In this document: in pieces, positions 48,903 through 59,957 of the stretch
Layout of the letters: each line of letters begins with the position of its first letter
Numbering within the stretch: the first letter of the stretch is position 1
Assembly: GCF_900476395.1 (NCBI RefSeq)
Contig: NZ_UIHB01000006.1
Span: 186,001-250,000, forward strand
Source: Xanthomonas euroxanthea
GTDB taxonomy: Bacteria > Pseudomonadota > Gammaproteobacteria > Xanthomonadales > Xanthomonadaceae
Reading direction: 5' to 3'
DNA length: 64,000 nucleotides
Notes under the pieces: generated by a model
Databases searched by the model: none
What the model was told of the DNA's origin: nothing
The model's input: only the letters and a program-made list of their open reading frames with translations
Position numbers and translations under genes: made by a program

Positions 48903-49325
48903 ATGAGCACTATCCGTTGCGACATCGTCAGCGCCGAGAAGGAAATCTTCCACGGTGAGGCGACGCTGGTCGTGGCCACCGGCGAGCTGGGTGAGCTGGG
49001 CATCGCGCCCAAGCACGCGCCGCTGATCACGCGCCTGAAGCCGGGCAAGGTGGTGGTCACCACCGCCAATGGCGAACACCTGGACTTCGCCATTTCCGGC
49101 GGCATCCTGGAAGTGCAGCCGCAGGTGGTGACCGTGCTGGTCGACACCGCGGTGCGTGCCCAGGACATCGACGAAGCCGCCGTGCGCAAGGTCAAGGAAG
49201 AGGCCGAGCGTCTGCTGGCCAACCGTGGCGACACCGTGGACGTGGCCGATGCGCAGCGTCGGCTGGCCGAAGCGACCGTGCAGCTGCAGGCACTGGAACG
49301 GCTGCGTCGCACCCTCAAGCACTAA
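48903..49325 (+). CDS. atpC: ATP synthase F1 subunit epsilon
   Basis: 140 residues. The N-terminal beta-sandwich ([46 protein letters not shown]) and the C-terminal helical hairpin ([42 protein letters not shown]) are complete. Epsilon couples rotor to c-ring and can inhibit ATP hydrolysis. It is the last gene of the operon; a strong terminator follows at 49394. Confidence 0.96.
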   Translation: MSTIRCDIVSAEKEIFHGEATLVVATGELGELGIAPKHAPLITRLKPGKVVVTTANGEHLDFAISGGILEVQPQVVTVLVDTAVRAQDIDEAAVRKVKEEAERLLANRGDTVDVADAQRRLAEATVQLQALERLRRTLKH

Positions 49326-49393
49326 GCACGCGGGCTCGCGCCCGTTTGCGCGTTACGCGGTACCTGCTGCACCGCCACACCCAGGTGTGGAGT

Positions 49394-49427
49394 GAAAACG
49401 CCGACCCTCGTGTCGGCGTTTTCGTTT
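49394..49427 (+). terminator. Terminator of the atp operon
   Basis: Perfect 12-bp stem GAAAACGCCGAC / GTCGGCGTTTTC with a six-base loop, followed by GTTT; A-rich on the left arm as well. Confidence 0.92.
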
Positions 49428-49542
49428 CTGGCGCTGCGCATGCGGGGGGCGGCTTGCAGGCTCGGGGACTGCAGGCACACTGCGTGGCTTGTACTGTGCT
49501 GCCGGCGGCGCGGCATCTCACCTGCATATCGAGGAACACCCG

Positions 49543-50112
49543 ATGACCCGGACGATCGATGACTTTCGTGGCTACGCGCTGAGCGGCCTGCTGGCCGTGG
49601 CGTTGCTGGGGTGTGCGCTGCCGGTACGCAGCCAGCCGCCGCTGGATCCATTGCTGGACCGAATCGTGCAACGCAACGCCATCGGCGATGCGGTGGCGCT
49701 GAGCAAATGGGACAGCGGCAAGCCGGTGCTGGACCAGACCCGCGAGGCGGCGGTGCTGCAGAGCGTGCGCGAGCAGGCGCCTGCGCACGGGCTGGATGCC
49801 GACGATGCGGCGCGCTTCTTCGCTGCGCAGATCGAGGCCAACAAGTCGGTGCAGTACGCACTGCTGAACCACTGGCGCGAACGTGGGCGCGCGCCGGACA
49901 CGGCGCGGCCGGATCTGGCGGGCCTGCGCACGCGTCTGGATCAGCTGCAAGGCGAACTGCTCGACGCACTGGCCGATGTCGCGCCGGCACGTGCAGCGCC
50001 GCAATGCCCGGCCAATACCGCGCATGCCGCCGCCCGGTATGCGGCGCAATGGCAGCTGGACGCGCTGCATCGCGCGGCGCTGGTCCGCAGCCTGGGCGAT
50101 TTCTGCCACTGA
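49543..50112 (+). CDS. Periplasmic chorismate mutase (AroQ gamma subclass)
   Basis: 189 residues with a signal peptide (YALSGLLAVALLGCALPVRS). The all-helical AroQ domain follows: LDPLLDRIVQRNAIGDAVALSKWDSGKPVLDQTREAAVLQSVREQAPAHGLDADDAARFFAAQIEANKSVQYALLNHWR. R/K/E residues lie at positions expected for chorismate binding (R and K in the first helix, D..RE, and Q near the end). C-terminal cysteines (QCPAN, DFCH) may form a disulfide. It converts chorismate to prephenate outside the cytoplasm. Exported mutases of this subclass occur in plant and animal pathogens. The ATG at 49543 has GAGGAA upstream. Confidence 0.9.
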   Translation: MTRTIDDFRGYALSGLLAVALLGCALPVRSQPPLDPLLDRIVQRNAIGDAVALSKWDSGKPVLDQTREAAVLQSVREQAPAHGLDADDAARFFAAQIEANKSVQYALLNHWRERGRAPDTARPDLAGLRTRLDQLQGELLDALADVAPARAAPQCPANTAHAAARYAAQWQLDALHRAALVRSLGDFCH

Positions 50113-50244
50113 TATGCGTGGTGTCCAGGGCGTGTCATGCACGGCGCAGACCTCGGCGGTGCGGGTGACGGCAACGCCGATCGTGTTTTCTGTCAGTCCA
50201 ACCCGGCACCGTTGTCGGCGACTGCGCTGACGTCAGCGCGCTCG

Positions 50245-50628
50245 CTAGCGATACACCACGTGCCGGCCCAGGAAAAACGACACGATCGCCAGGCCACCTT
50301 CCACCAGCGGTTTGGCCAGCCAGGCCTGACGCAGGCCAACCAGGTCCACTGTCGCCGACAACAGCCAGGTGCTGATGAGGGTCAGTGCCAGCCACATCAG
50401 CGCAAAGCGACGGAAACGCGGCCAGCCCAGGCGTGCACCGCCGTCCTGGGCGAAGGTGTAGCGGCCGTTGAGCCAGAAGCCCAGCACCGCGCCGCTGATC
50501 CGCCCGAGCAGGTTGGCCGGCACGGCAGGCATGCCGGCCGCGGTGGCGGCGATGAAGATGCCGCAATCCACCGCCAGCTGCAGGGCGCCAATGATCATGA
50601 ATTGGCTGCCTTGGCGGAACAGACTCAT
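50245..50628 (-). CDS. GtrA family membrane protein
   Basis: 127 residues, four membrane helices. The start FRQGSQFMIIGALQLAVDCGIFIAATAAG and LLGRISGAVLGFWLNGRYTF are typical GtrA motifs. GtrA-type proteins are thought to flip lipid-linked sugars used for O-antigen or cell-wall decoration. No glycosyltransferase partner is adjacent. The ATG at 50628 is preceded by a weak ribosome site. The gene stands alone, opposite to its neighbours. Confidence 0.88.
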   Translation of the reverse strand: MSLFRQGSQFMIIGALQLAVDCGIFIAATAAGMPAVPANLLGRISGAVLGFWLNGRYTFAQDGGARLGWPRFRRFALMWLALTLISTWLLSATVDLVGLRQAWLAKPLVEGGLAIVSFFLGRHVVYR

Positions 50629-50773
50629 GCAGGCCGGGTCATCGTGGAGGGGCGCTCATGCTAACGGCAGCGGCGCTTGAAAAGTGTCATCGTCGCGCGT
50701 GCTGCAGGCGGGACACGACGCATTGCCGGGACAGCGACTAGAATTTAGCGCTCCCACGTTCTGGAACGCTTCG

Positions 50774-52138
50774 ATGACTCTGCCCTTGCACGTCGTGATC
50801 CTGGCCGCGGGCGAGGGCAAGCGCATGCGCTCGTCCCTGCCCAAGGTGCTGCAGCCGCTGGCAGGCCAGCCGATGCTGGCACATGTGATCGCCACCGCGC
50901 GGCAGCTGCAGCCGGCAGCGATCCATGTGGTGCACGGGCATGGCGGCGAGCAGGTGCAGGCGGCGTTCGCCGCGCAGGACGACCTGCACTGGGCCGAGCA
51001 GCGTCAGCAACTGGGCACCGGGCATGCGGTGCAACAGGCGATGGATGCGATTCCGGATGCGGCGACGGTGCTGGTGCTGTACGGCGATGTGCCGCTGATC
51101 CAGTGCCAGGACCTGCTGCAGCTGCTGCACGCACCCGGGCGCATGGCGGTGCTGGTGGCCGATGTGCCCAATCCCACCGGGTACGGCCGCATCCTGCGCG
51201 ATGCCGAGGGCAAGGTCGCCGCGATCGTCGAGCAGAAGGACGCCAATGACGAGCAGCGCCGCATCCGCACCATCAACACCGGCATCCTCACTGCCGAGTC
51301 CACGGCGTTGCGCCGCTGGCTGGGTGGTCTGTCCAACGAGAATGCACAGGGCGAGTTCTATCTCACCGACGTGTTCGCCAGCGCCGCTGCCGATTTCACT
51401 CCGGCCGACATGGTGCACGTGGCCGATGCGCAGGACGTGGAAGGCGCCAACGACCCCTGGCAGCTGGCGCAGCTGGAGCGCGCCTGGCAGCTGCGTGCGG
51501 CGCGTGCGCTCTGCCTGCAGGGCGTACGCATGGCCGACCCGGCGCGCGTGGAGCAGCGCGGCTCGGTGACGGTAGGCAGCGACGTGCAACTGGACATCGA
51601 TGTGGTCCTGGAAGGCGATGTGACACTGGGCGATGGCGTGGTGATCGGCCCCTTCGTGCGCTTGCGCGATGTGACGCTGGGCGCCGGCACGCAGGTCCGC
51701 GCGCACTGCGACCTGGAAGGCGTGGTGACCGAAGGAGCGGTGCAGATTGGCCCGTTCGCGCGGCTGCGTCCTGGCACCGTGCTGGCCGATGGCGTGCATA
51801 TCGGCAACTTCGTCGAGACCAAGAAGGTCACAATGGGCGTGGGCAGCAAGGCCAACCATCTGACCTACCTGGGCGATGCGGTGATCGGCAGCAAGGTCAA
51901 CATCGGCGCCGGCACCATCACCTGCAATTACGACGGGGTGAACAAGTCGCAGACCACCATCGGCGATGGCGCCTTCGTCGGCTCCAACAGCGCGTTGGTG
52001 GCACCGATCGAGATCGGCGCAATGGCCACCATCGGTGCGGGCTCGGTGATAACGCGCGATGCGCCGGCCGGCCAGCTCAGCGTGGCGCGCCCGCGGCAGA
52101 CGGTGATCGAAGGTTGGGAACGCCCGACCAAGAAATAA
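50774..52138 (+). CDS. glmU: Bifunctional GlcNAc-1-P uridyltransferase / GlcN-1-P acetyltransferase
   Basis: 454 residues. The N-terminal pyrophosphorylase domain has the loop [15 protein letters not shown] (10-24), QLGTGHAV and YGDVPLI. The C-terminal left-handed beta helix has hexapeptide repeats ([23 protein letters not shown]...) and the acetyl-CoA site around [21 protein letters not shown]. It makes UDP-GlcNAc for peptidoglycan and LPS. glmS, the first step of the pathway, starts 11 kb downstream on the same strand. ATG at 50774 ([15 protein letters not shown]). Confidence 0.97.
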   Translation: MTLPLHVVILAAGEGKRMRSSLPKVLQPLAGQPMLAHVIATARQLQPAAIHVVHGHGGEQVQAAFAAQDDLHWAEQRQQLGTGHAVQQAMDAIPDAATVLVLYGDVPLIQCQDLLQLLHAPGRMAVLVADVPNPTGYGRILRDAEGKVAAIVEQKDANDEQRRIRTINTGILTAESTALRRWLGGLSNENAQGEFYLTDVFASAAADFTPADMVHVADAQDVEGANDPWQLAQLERAWQLRAARALCLQGVRMADPARVEQRGSVTVGSDVQLDIDVVLEGDVTLGDGVVIGPFVRLRDVTLGAGTQVRAHCDLEGVVTEGAVQIGPFARLRPGTVLADGVHIGNFVETKKVTMGVGSKANHLTYLGDAVIGSKVNIGAGTITCNYDGVNKSQTTIGDGAFVGSNSALVAPIEIGAMATIGAGSVITRDAPAGQLSVARPRQTVIEGWERPTKK

Positions 52139-52250
52139 CGTGTTTTCCAGGCGTGTGGCGTGGCTGCACGTCGCTGCAAGGGGCGGGCCGCCGCTCTGCA
52201 GCGGTGCCGTGCACAGGCCACGCCCGCCACGACCGATCACGAGGTGCACG

Positions 52251-53222
52251 ATGCAAACGTCACGTTGCGCGTTGCGGGTGACATTACTGCTGACATTGGC
52301 GGCACTGCTGCCCATGTCAGCCCATGCGCAGACCTACCGGCTGTATCTGGCGCCGGACGGCAACGATGCGGCCGCGGGCACCAGCGCAACGACCGCGTTG
52401 CGGAGCCTGGCGGTTGCCCAGCAACGGCTGCTGGAGCAGCGGCCGGGCGGTGCGGTGGACGTGGTGATTGCCGCAGGCACGTATCTGCGGCAGTCGGTGC
52501 AATGGACCTTCACCAACGGGGCGCCCATTCGCTTCATCGCTGCGCCGGATGCGGCCGCGCCACCGTGGTTCGACGGGCGCGGCGGTGCGACCTGGTTCAC
52601 GCTGAAGGGCGGCGGCGATGCCGCCACCCGGCTGACCTTCGCCGGGTTGAAGGTCAGCAATTACTGGATGGCGATGGACCTGGGCAGCAGCAAGCGCAGC
52701 GCCGACGGCAACAGCGGCAACGTTATCCGCAACATGACCTTCGAGCGGATCGGTGGCATCCATGGCAGCAGCAGCGAGGCCGCCTATTCGTTCGCGGCGA
52801 TCCGCCTGCAGAACTCGCGCGACAACCGCATCGAACGCAATCGCTTTGTGTCCATCGAAAACGACACCCGGACCTCGGGTTTCGTGCACGCGATCTACCT
52901 GGCGCGCCACTCCTCCGGCAACCGCATCGAAGGCAATACCTTCACCGAGGTCAACGGCGATGCCGTGCGTACCCGCGATGCCTCCGACAATACCTACGTG
53001 GCGACCAACCGTTTCGTCCGGGCAGGCAAGTACGCGGCGTTTTCGGACTGGATCAAGCCCGATGGCGAATGTCCGTCGCAAGGCGGGCAGTTCGTCGACA
53101 ACACTGTGGGGGCTGGCTATTACGGCGCCATCGCCGCCACCCGCACCAGCGGCGCCGACGATGCCTGTGGTGCGTTGAAACAGCCACGGATCCAGGAGCG
53201 CGGGACGCTGCGCGGCGATTGA
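52251..53222 (+). CDS. Secreted right-handed beta-helix protein
   Basis: 323 residues with a signal peptide (LRVTLLLTLAALLPMSAHA). The mature protein starts QTYRLYLAPDGNDAAAGTSATTALRSLAVAQQ, the entry strand common to secreted polysaccharide lyases and glycosidases. Beta-helix turns follow: NVIRNMTFERIGG, IRLQNSRDNRIERNRFVSIEND, SGNRIEGNTFTEVNGDAVRTRDASDNTYVATNRFV. Polysaccharide cleavage is plausible, but I see no specific catalytic signature. A possible disulfide joins GECPSQG and DDACGA. The ATG at 52251 has GAGGTG upstream. Confidence 0.8.
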   Translation: MQTSRCALRVTLLLTLAALLPMSAHAQTYRLYLAPDGNDAAAGTSATTALRSLAVAQQRLLEQRPGGAVDVVIAAGTYLRQSVQWTFTNGAPIRFIAAPDAAAPPWFDGRGGATWFTLKGGGDAATRLTFAGLKVSNYWMAMDLGSSKRSADGNSGNVIRNMTFERIGGIHGSSSEAAYSFAAIRLQNSRDNRIERNRFVSIENDTRTSGFVHAIYLARHSSGNRIEGNTFTEVNGDAVRTRDASDNTYVATNRFVRAGKYAAFSDWIKPDGECPSQGGQFVDNTVGAGYYGAIAATRTSGADDACGALKQPRIQERGTLRGD

Positions 53223-53245
53223 ACGCTGCGATCGCTTGCAACGCG

Positions 53246-54601
53246 CTAGCCGGCCGCCGCCGCCGGCAGCAGCAAGGTGACGCACAAGCCGCCGTGTTCG
53301 CGGTTATGCAGCGAGATGCGCCCGCCGTGCGCTTCGGCGATCTCGCGGGTGAGCGCAAGCCCGAGCCCGGTGCCATTGCGCTTGGTCGAGTAGAACGGCA
53401 TCAGTGCGTTATGCAGCACGGCCTCGTTCATGCCGTTGCCGCGGTCCAGCACTTCGATCCGCAGCCATTGCGGCACGCGCGTGACGCGGACGGCGACATC
53501 GCTGTTGGGCGGCTGCGCTTCGCTGCAGGCCTCGTGCGCGTTCTTGAGCAGGTTGAGCAACGCCTGCTCGATCTGCGCGGCATCGATGCGGCTGGAGACA
53601 TCGCTCAGTGCGCCTTGCAGCTGGAACGGAATCTGCTGCCGCAAACGCTCCAGGAACGGCGCCCATTCGATGGTCTGCAATTGCGGCTGCGGCAGCTTGG
53701 CAAACCGCGCGTAGCCGCGGATGAAACCTTCCAGATGACGGGCGCGTTCTTCGATGGTTTCGAACACCGTGCCAAGCCGGTCGGTGCGTTCGCGGCGCAG
53801 CAACTCGGCGCCGGAATGCGCCAGCGAGGCGATCGGTGCGAGCGAGTTGTTCAATTCATGGCTGATCACGCGGATGACCTTTTTCCAGGTCTGCACTTCC
53901 TGGCGCCGCAATTCGGTGGTCAAGGTGCGGATCAGCAACAGCTCGTGGCCGCGTCCATTGAGATGGAAACTGCGGCGTGACAGGTGATAGATCTGCTCGT
54001 CGTCTTCGTCATCGCCGTCCTCGCGCACCGCGAACAGGCAATCGCCGCCGCGTGCCAACGCATCGCGCAGTTCGCCGGGCATGCGCGCGAGCACGTCGTC
54101 CAGGTGCTGACCTTCGAGCTTGCGGCCGTCGTGCAACAGCTTGCGTGCGGCATTGTTGGAGAAACCGATGCGGCGCACGCTATCGCCCCCGGCCACGACC
54201 AACAACATCGCCACCGGGGTGTTCTGCAACATGGTGTCGAGCATCAGTTCGCGTTGCACCAGATTGCGCCGCTGCGCGCGCAGTACCTCGCCCAGTTCCG
54301 CATGCGCCTGCACCAGTTGCGCCAGTTCGTCGCTGCCGCGCCAGTACACGCCGAAGTTGTATTCGCCATCGCGGTAGCTGCTGGTGGTGCCGGCCAGGGC
54401 GCGGAACAGCGAGCGCATCGGTGCAGTGGCGCGTTGCAGGCTCCACCACATCGTCGCCAGCAGCACGATGGCGGAGATCACCGCCACTTCCCAGCCGCGA
54501 TCCAGCCAGTACGCGGTGAACCAGGGCAGGGCGGCGGCCAGCACCAGCACCGGCAGCAGGCGCAGGAACAGCGAGAAGGTGAAGGAACGTGGCTGCCACA
54601 T
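53246..54601 (-). CDS. NtrY-like sensor histidine kinase
   Basis: 451 residues. Two N-terminal membrane helices (about 10-30 and 37-55) with almost no periplasmic loop, then a HAMP-like region, a PAS domain (about 118-235) and the kinase core. The phospho-acceptor is H248 in VIRVISHELNNSLAPIASLAH, the NtrB/NtrY type of H-box. ATP-binding motifs are NLLKNAHEA, DRGNGM and GTGLGLALTREIAEAHGG. With the short sensor loop, the signal is likely sensed in or near the membrane. It follows the regulator gene by 8 bp and is the last gene of the export operon. Confidence 0.9.
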   Translation of the reverse strand: MWQPRSFTFSLFLRLLPVLVLAAALPWFTAYWLDRGWEVAVISAIVLLATMWWSLQRATAPMRSLFRALAGTTSSYRDGEYNFGVYWRGSDELAQLVQAHAELGEVLRAQRRNLVQRELMLDTMLQNTPVAMLLVVAGGDSVRRIGFSNNAARKLLHDGRKLEGQHLDDVLARMPGELRDALARGGDCLFAVREDGDDEDDEQIYHLSRRSFHLNGRGHELLLIRTLTTELRRQEVQTWKKVIRVISHELNNSLAPIASLAHSGAELLRRERTDRLGTVFETIEERARHLEGFIRGYARFAKLPQPQLQTIEWAPFLERLRQQIPFQLQGALSDVSSRIDAAQIEQALLNLLKNAHEACSEAQPPNSDVAVRVTRVPQWLRIEVLDRGNGMNEAVLHNALMPFYSTKRNGTGLGLALTREIAEAHGGRISLHNREHGGLCVTLLLPAAAAG

Positions 54602-54609
54602 GCTCAGGC

Positions 54610-55953
<1,344 letters not shown>

Positions 55954-56061
55954 CGGGAACCTTGTTGGAGTGCGAGGGCGAACGGACGGACGAGGTAGAC
56001 AGATCGCATCATCGCAGCAGCAGGCAGGATTGTCGTGCCGGCATCCGGCAGGCCGGGCGCC

Positions 56062-57297
56062 TCATGCACTGCGTGTCGCAATCGCCGGGGCCACTGCCGC
56101 AGCGCGTCGTGCAGGCCACAGCACCGCAAGCTGGCCGAGCAGCAGCACGGTCACCGCACCGGCGGGTAAGTAAAGTGGCGGCAGGGGCACCGCGTCGTAA
56201 CGGAGCATCAGCCATTGGTTGAGCAGCACTGCCAACAGCATGCCCAGGGCGCTGCCGCTGCCGACGATCAGCAGGTTTTCCGCCTGGAAGTAACGCAGGA
56301 TATCGCCACGGGTTGCACCAATGGCGCGACGGATGCCGATCTGTCGCGTCCGCTGCTGGACCCAGAAACTGGCCAGTCCTCCGATGCCCAGGGCGGTGAC
56401 AAACAGCAGACCCGTGGTCGCCGCGAGCAACAGGCCGATCATCGTCGTATCGCGTTGGAAATAGCGTGCGCGTATCTGTGCAAAACTGCGTTGCTTGTCG
56501 CCCGGGACCGTCCGCAACGGGCCGGATCCGGCCAGCACGCCGGCCACCTGCGCCAGCACGCGACCGCGGTCCTCCGCCGCGCTGCGCAATAGATAGTGCG
56601 TCTGATTGCCGGTGGGGAGTTGCGGCGACAAGGCCACCAGATGATCGAGCTCGGGCTTGCGCAGCCTTGGCCGCAGCAGGTCCTCCACCACGCCGACGAC
56701 GGTGCTTTGGCTGTCCCATCCGTACAGCGTTTTGCCAACGGCCAGCTGATCTGGCCAGAGTTGCTGCGCCAGCGAGCGGGTGACGATGATCGCGCCCGGC
56801 GTGGCACCGGAATACTCGTCCGGTCGAAAATCGCGGCCGGCGATCAGGCGTGCGCCCATGGCCTGCACGAAGCCGGGCGAGCCGGTGTAGTAGCTGGCGT
56901 CGACGCAGCCGGCAGCGCCGCTGGATCGCAGTGCGATTGCGCGCTCCAGTGCGCGTTGATCGGCACAGATGCCGCTGTCGTCGGCGCCACCCGACAACGG
57001 CAGCGTCGCTCCGATTGCGGTGGCTGCCGTGACCCCGGAAATGCCGCGCAGCGCGATCAGGTCCGCCTGCCATTGCGCTGGCGCATCGGCCTTGGCGTGC
57101 AGGCCGCGAACGGTGACCAGCGATACTTCGTCTTCGGGCAAGCCGGTCGCCGTGCGCAGTCTGTCGATCCGGTCGCCGATCAGGAATACCGCATTGGTGA
57201 CGAATGCACAGGTCAGCGCCACCTGCAGGGCCAACAGCCCGGCGGTGAGGCGGTGGTGCCCCAAGCTGGAAAGAATCGGGCGAAGTGGCAGGCGCAT
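56062..57297 (-). CDS. FtsX/MacB-type ABC permease, second B copy
   Basis: 411 residues: one N-terminal helix (TAGLLALQVALTCAFVTNAVFLIG), a periplasmic core of about 230 residues, and three C-terminal helices. FWVQQRTRQIGIRRAIGATRGDILRYFQAENLL is nearly identical to the same stretch in the permease at 58670-59902, so the two are paralogues. The ATG at 57297 lies one base past the preceding permease stop. The periplasmic part is more diverged than the membrane part. In MacB systems this core contacts the fusion protein. Confidence 0.88.
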   Translation of the reverse strand: MRLPLRPILSSLGHHRLTAGLLALQVALTCAFVTNAVFLIGDRIDRLRTATGLPEDEVSLVTVRGLHAKADAPAQWQADLIALRGISGVTAATAIGATLPLSGGADDSGICADQRALERAIALRSSGAAGCVDASYYTGSPGFVQAMGARLIAGRDFRPDEYSGATPGAIIVTRSLAQQLWPDQLAVGKTLYGWDSQSTVVGVVEDLLRPRLRKPELDHLVALSPQLPTGNQTHYLLRSAAEDRGRVLAQVAGVLAGSGPLRTVPGDKQRSFAQIRARYFQRDTTMIGLLLAATTGLLFVTALGIGGLASFWVQQRTRQIGIRRAIGATRGDILRYFQAENLLIVGSGSALGMLLAVLLNQWLMLRYDAVPLPPLYLPAGAVTVLLLGQLAVLWPARRAAAVAPAIATRSA

Positions 57298-57298
57298 C

Positions 57299-58627
57299 TC
57301 AGAGGTCCTTGACCTGCAGGGCCGGGTTGATGCGGCTGGCCCGCCAGGCCGGCAGCAGTCCTGCAAGCAGTGCGGCGACGATGGCAAGCGCCACGGTGGT
57401 CAGCAGCATGGGTGCATCCAGGTGCGCCAGCGCGGCATAGTCGTCGGGGCGCTGGCGCACGCTCCAGAGCCCCACTTCGGCGATCGCGGTCCCCAGCAGG
57501 CCGCCCACGACGCCGATCAGTGCTGCTTCGGTGCCGAACTGCAACATCACGTGGCCGCGGCGCGCGCCAAGTGCGCGGCGCACGCCAATCTCGCCACGGC
57601 GGCGCAGGAATTTCGCCAGCAACAGCGCAATCACGTTGATCAGGCAGATCCACAGAAACCCCAAGGCCAGCAGCGTCTGCAGGCGCAGGTCGTTGGGCAC
57701 CATCTGCAGGTGATCCAGCCAGTCCATCAGCGAATACAGTCGGGCCGTCTGCGGTGGCCGCTGAAAGCGCCCGCTGGCGTGTTGGGTCGCAGCATAGTCG
57801 TAGAGAAAACGCTCGTATGCGGCCACCTGTTGCGGGGTATCCAGTTGCACCCAGAACTGCAGCCAGCTGGTGGATGGGGTGTGGAGTTGTCTGACGCCGC
57901 TGTCGCTGCGCGTCTCCCAACTGCTGATGCTGGTGCCGGCGTCCAGCTCAAGCTCCATCGCGGTCGAGAGCGGCAGAAAGAAATCGTCCTGGTCGCCAAA
58001 GGCGCCCTTGCGGCTTGGGTCTGCATAAAAGAGCGGTTGCGGATTCCATTTGCCAACGACGCCAATAACGCGAAGACCGATGCGCTGCTCGCCGACGGCG
58101 ACGGTCTGGCCGATTGGATTGCGTGAACCGAACAGGGTGTTTGCAAGCTGCTGGCTCAACACGATCACGCGCGCGTGGTTCTGGTCGTCCTGCCCGCTCC
58201 AGCCGCGCCCACGTTGCAGCGGGATGCCGAACAGCGCAAAGAACCCTGCAGTGGCATAGCGGCCGTTGAGGTCGAGTGGGGCTGTGGCGGCCGGCACCGG
58301 CCAGATCAGCGCTTGCCCGCTCGCCATTGCCGCTTGATGGACGGCCGGCCCTGCACGTAGCAGGGCCATCGCATCTGGCCAGGTCAGATTGTCCGACGGG
58401 TCGCCCCATTCCCGCGTGCGTGGAAGGTCCAGGGGCAGCGGATCCAGATGCGGGGTGTAGAGCAGCTGGCTTCTGCCTGGCAACGGATCGCGCGACATGA
58501 CATGCAGGACCGTCAGCATGGTCATGCTCGCACCGATGCCCAGACCGATTGCCAGTACCACCAGGGTGCTGGCGATCGGGGTGCGCAACAGGCTGCGCCA
58601 GGCCAGTTGCAGGCAGTAATGCAACAT
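57299..58627 (-). CDS. FtsX/MacB-type ABC permease, second A copy
   Basis: 442 residues. N-terminal helix with LVVLAIGLGIGASMTMLTVLHVMSRDPLP and C-terminal LLLAKFLRRRGEIGVRRALGARRG match the permease at 59958-61259, so this is its paralogue. The topology is one plus three helices around a MacB-like periplasmic domain (about 45-310). The ATG at 58627 follows an in-frame GTG. The downstream partner starts after one base, consistent with an A-B heterodimer made from coupled genes. Confidence 0.88.
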   Translation of the reverse strand: MLHYCLQLAWRSLLRTPIASTLVVLAIGLGIGASMTMLTVLHVMSRDPLPGRSQLLYTPHLDPLPLDLPRTREWGDPSDNLTWPDAMALLRAGPAVHQAAMASGQALIWPVPAATAPLDLNGRYATAGFFALFGIPLQRGRGWSGQDDQNHARVIVLSQQLANTLFGSRNPIGQTVAVGEQRIGLRVIGVVGKWNPQPLFYADPSRKGAFGDQDDFFLPLSTAMELELDAGTSISSWETRSDSGVRQLHTPSTSWLQFWVQLDTPQQVAAYERFLYDYAATQHASGRFQRPPQTARLYSLMDWLDHLQMVPNDLRLQTLLALGFLWICLINVIALLLAKFLRRRGEIGVRRALGARRGHVMLQFGTEAALIGVVGGLLGTAIAEVGLWSVRQRPDDYAALAHLDAPMLLTTVALAIVAALLAGLLPAWRASRINPALQVKDL

Positions 58628-58669
58628 CACCGGACGTCTTTGCGGGGTTCGATCGGCATCTGTGTCACC

Positions 58670-59902
58670 TCACGCGCTGCGCGTTGCCACTGCCGGCGGC
58701 ACCAGCGCGGCGCGCCGGGCGGGCCAGAACACGGCGATCTGGCCCAGCGCCCAGAGCAATAGCGCGCCGATCGGCAGATACAGCACCGGCAGGCGTGGCA
58801 ACTCGTAGCGGTCCATCAGCCAGATGTTGATGGAGTACGCCAGCAACATGCCGAGCACGATGCCGACCGAGGCCAGCAGGAAGTTCTCGATCTGGAAGTA
58901 GCGCAGGATCTGCCCGCGTGTAGCGCCCAGTGCGCGACGGATGCCGATTTGCTTGGTGCGTTGCTGCACCCAGAAGCTGGCCAGGCCGACGATGCCCAGT
59001 GCGGTGACGATCAGCAGTGCGATACAGACCGCGCCAAGTAGCCACACCATTGCGCGATCATTCTCGAAATATTCCGTCCGAATGTCGCTGTACGTCTCTT
59101 GTTTCAGGACCAGCCGGCTATTGTCTAATTTCATCAGCGCAGCGACGGCAGATTGCAGCACTTCTGCCCGCCGCGTTGGGTCGGTGACACGAATAATGTA
59201 CTGGCCTGCGGTGTAGTCGATGCGCAGTGGCAGCAACATCGAGTAATTGCTTTGATCAACACCGCCGGCGCTGTTGTTGGTGGGGCGTGCCAGTGTCTGC
59301 ACGATGCCGATGATGTGGAGTGCGGTATCGCCTGCATAGACTGTCTTTCCCAATGCATTTTGCGAGGGGAATAGCTTGTCGGCCATGCGCTGGGTGATGA
59401 TCACTGACAGGCCTTTTTGGTCGATGGACCTGTCGTTATTGGCCTGTGCCATATCGATGAATTCGCTTGCGGTGAAGTCACGCCCCGCCACCAGTTGCAG
59501 GCCAAGCGTGCCGAGGGTGCCTTCGCTGGCCATGTATTGCGCAGCGCTAAGTGTCTGGCGCTCTTGTTCACGCGTCAGAGAGATGCTGCTGTTCCATGAA
59601 TAATGAACAAAGGGAATCTGGTTGATGACGATCGCGCTGCGGACACCTGGCAGGCTGCGCAGTGCAGCCAGGTCTTCGCGTGTGCGCGCTTCTGCATTGA
59701 CCTGGGTGCCGATGCCCCCCAATTGGATGCTGACCAGTTCCGATTCGGCGATGCCGCTGGGTTGCTGCAGCGTCTCGATGCGGTTGCCGATCAAGAACAT
59801 GGCATTGCAGATGATGGCGCAGGCGAGTGCGATCTCGAGCACGATCAATGCTGACGCGGTCTTGTGACGGCGCAGGGTGGAAATGATGGGGCGGATGTCC
59901 AT
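58670..59902 (-). CDS. FtsX/MacB-type ABC permease, first B copy
   Basis: 410 residues. It begins MDIRPIISTLRRHKTASALIVLEIALACAIICNAMFLIGNRI, the N-terminal helix. The periplasmic core spans about 45-280, and three helices close the protein with SFWVQQRTKQIGIRRALGATRGQILRYFQIENFL. It pairs with the permease at 59958-61259. The sequence of the periplasmic core uses fewer GC-ending codons than its neighbours (AATAATG, AATTAGAC-type stretches around 59100-59300), suggesting less optimised or more recently acquired DNA. The ATG at 59902 is taken from similarity with the other B copy. Confidence 0.88.
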   Translation of the reverse strand: MDIRPIISTLRRHKTASALIVLEIALACAIICNAMFLIGNRIETLQQPSGIAESELVSIQLGGIGTQVNAEARTREDLAALRSLPGVRSAIVINQIPFVHYSWNSSISLTREQERQTLSAAQYMASEGTLGTLGLQLVAGRDFTASEFIDMAQANNDRSIDQKGLSVIITQRMADKLFPSQNALGKTVYAGDTALHIIGIVQTLARPTNNSAGGVDQSNYSMLLPLRIDYTAGQYIIRVTDPTRRAEVLQSAVAALMKLDNSRLVLKQETYSDIRTEYFENDRAMVWLLGAVCIALLIVTALGIVGLASFWVQQRTKQIGIRRALGATRGQILRYFQIENFLLASVGIVLGMLLAYSINIWLMDRYELPRLPVLYLPIGALLLWALGQIAVFWPARRAALVPPAVATRSA

Positions 59903-59957
59903 GGGCGGTACCTTCGGATAAGAGGCCGTGCCCGCCGCCGGGCGGCGGGCCTGGTGG

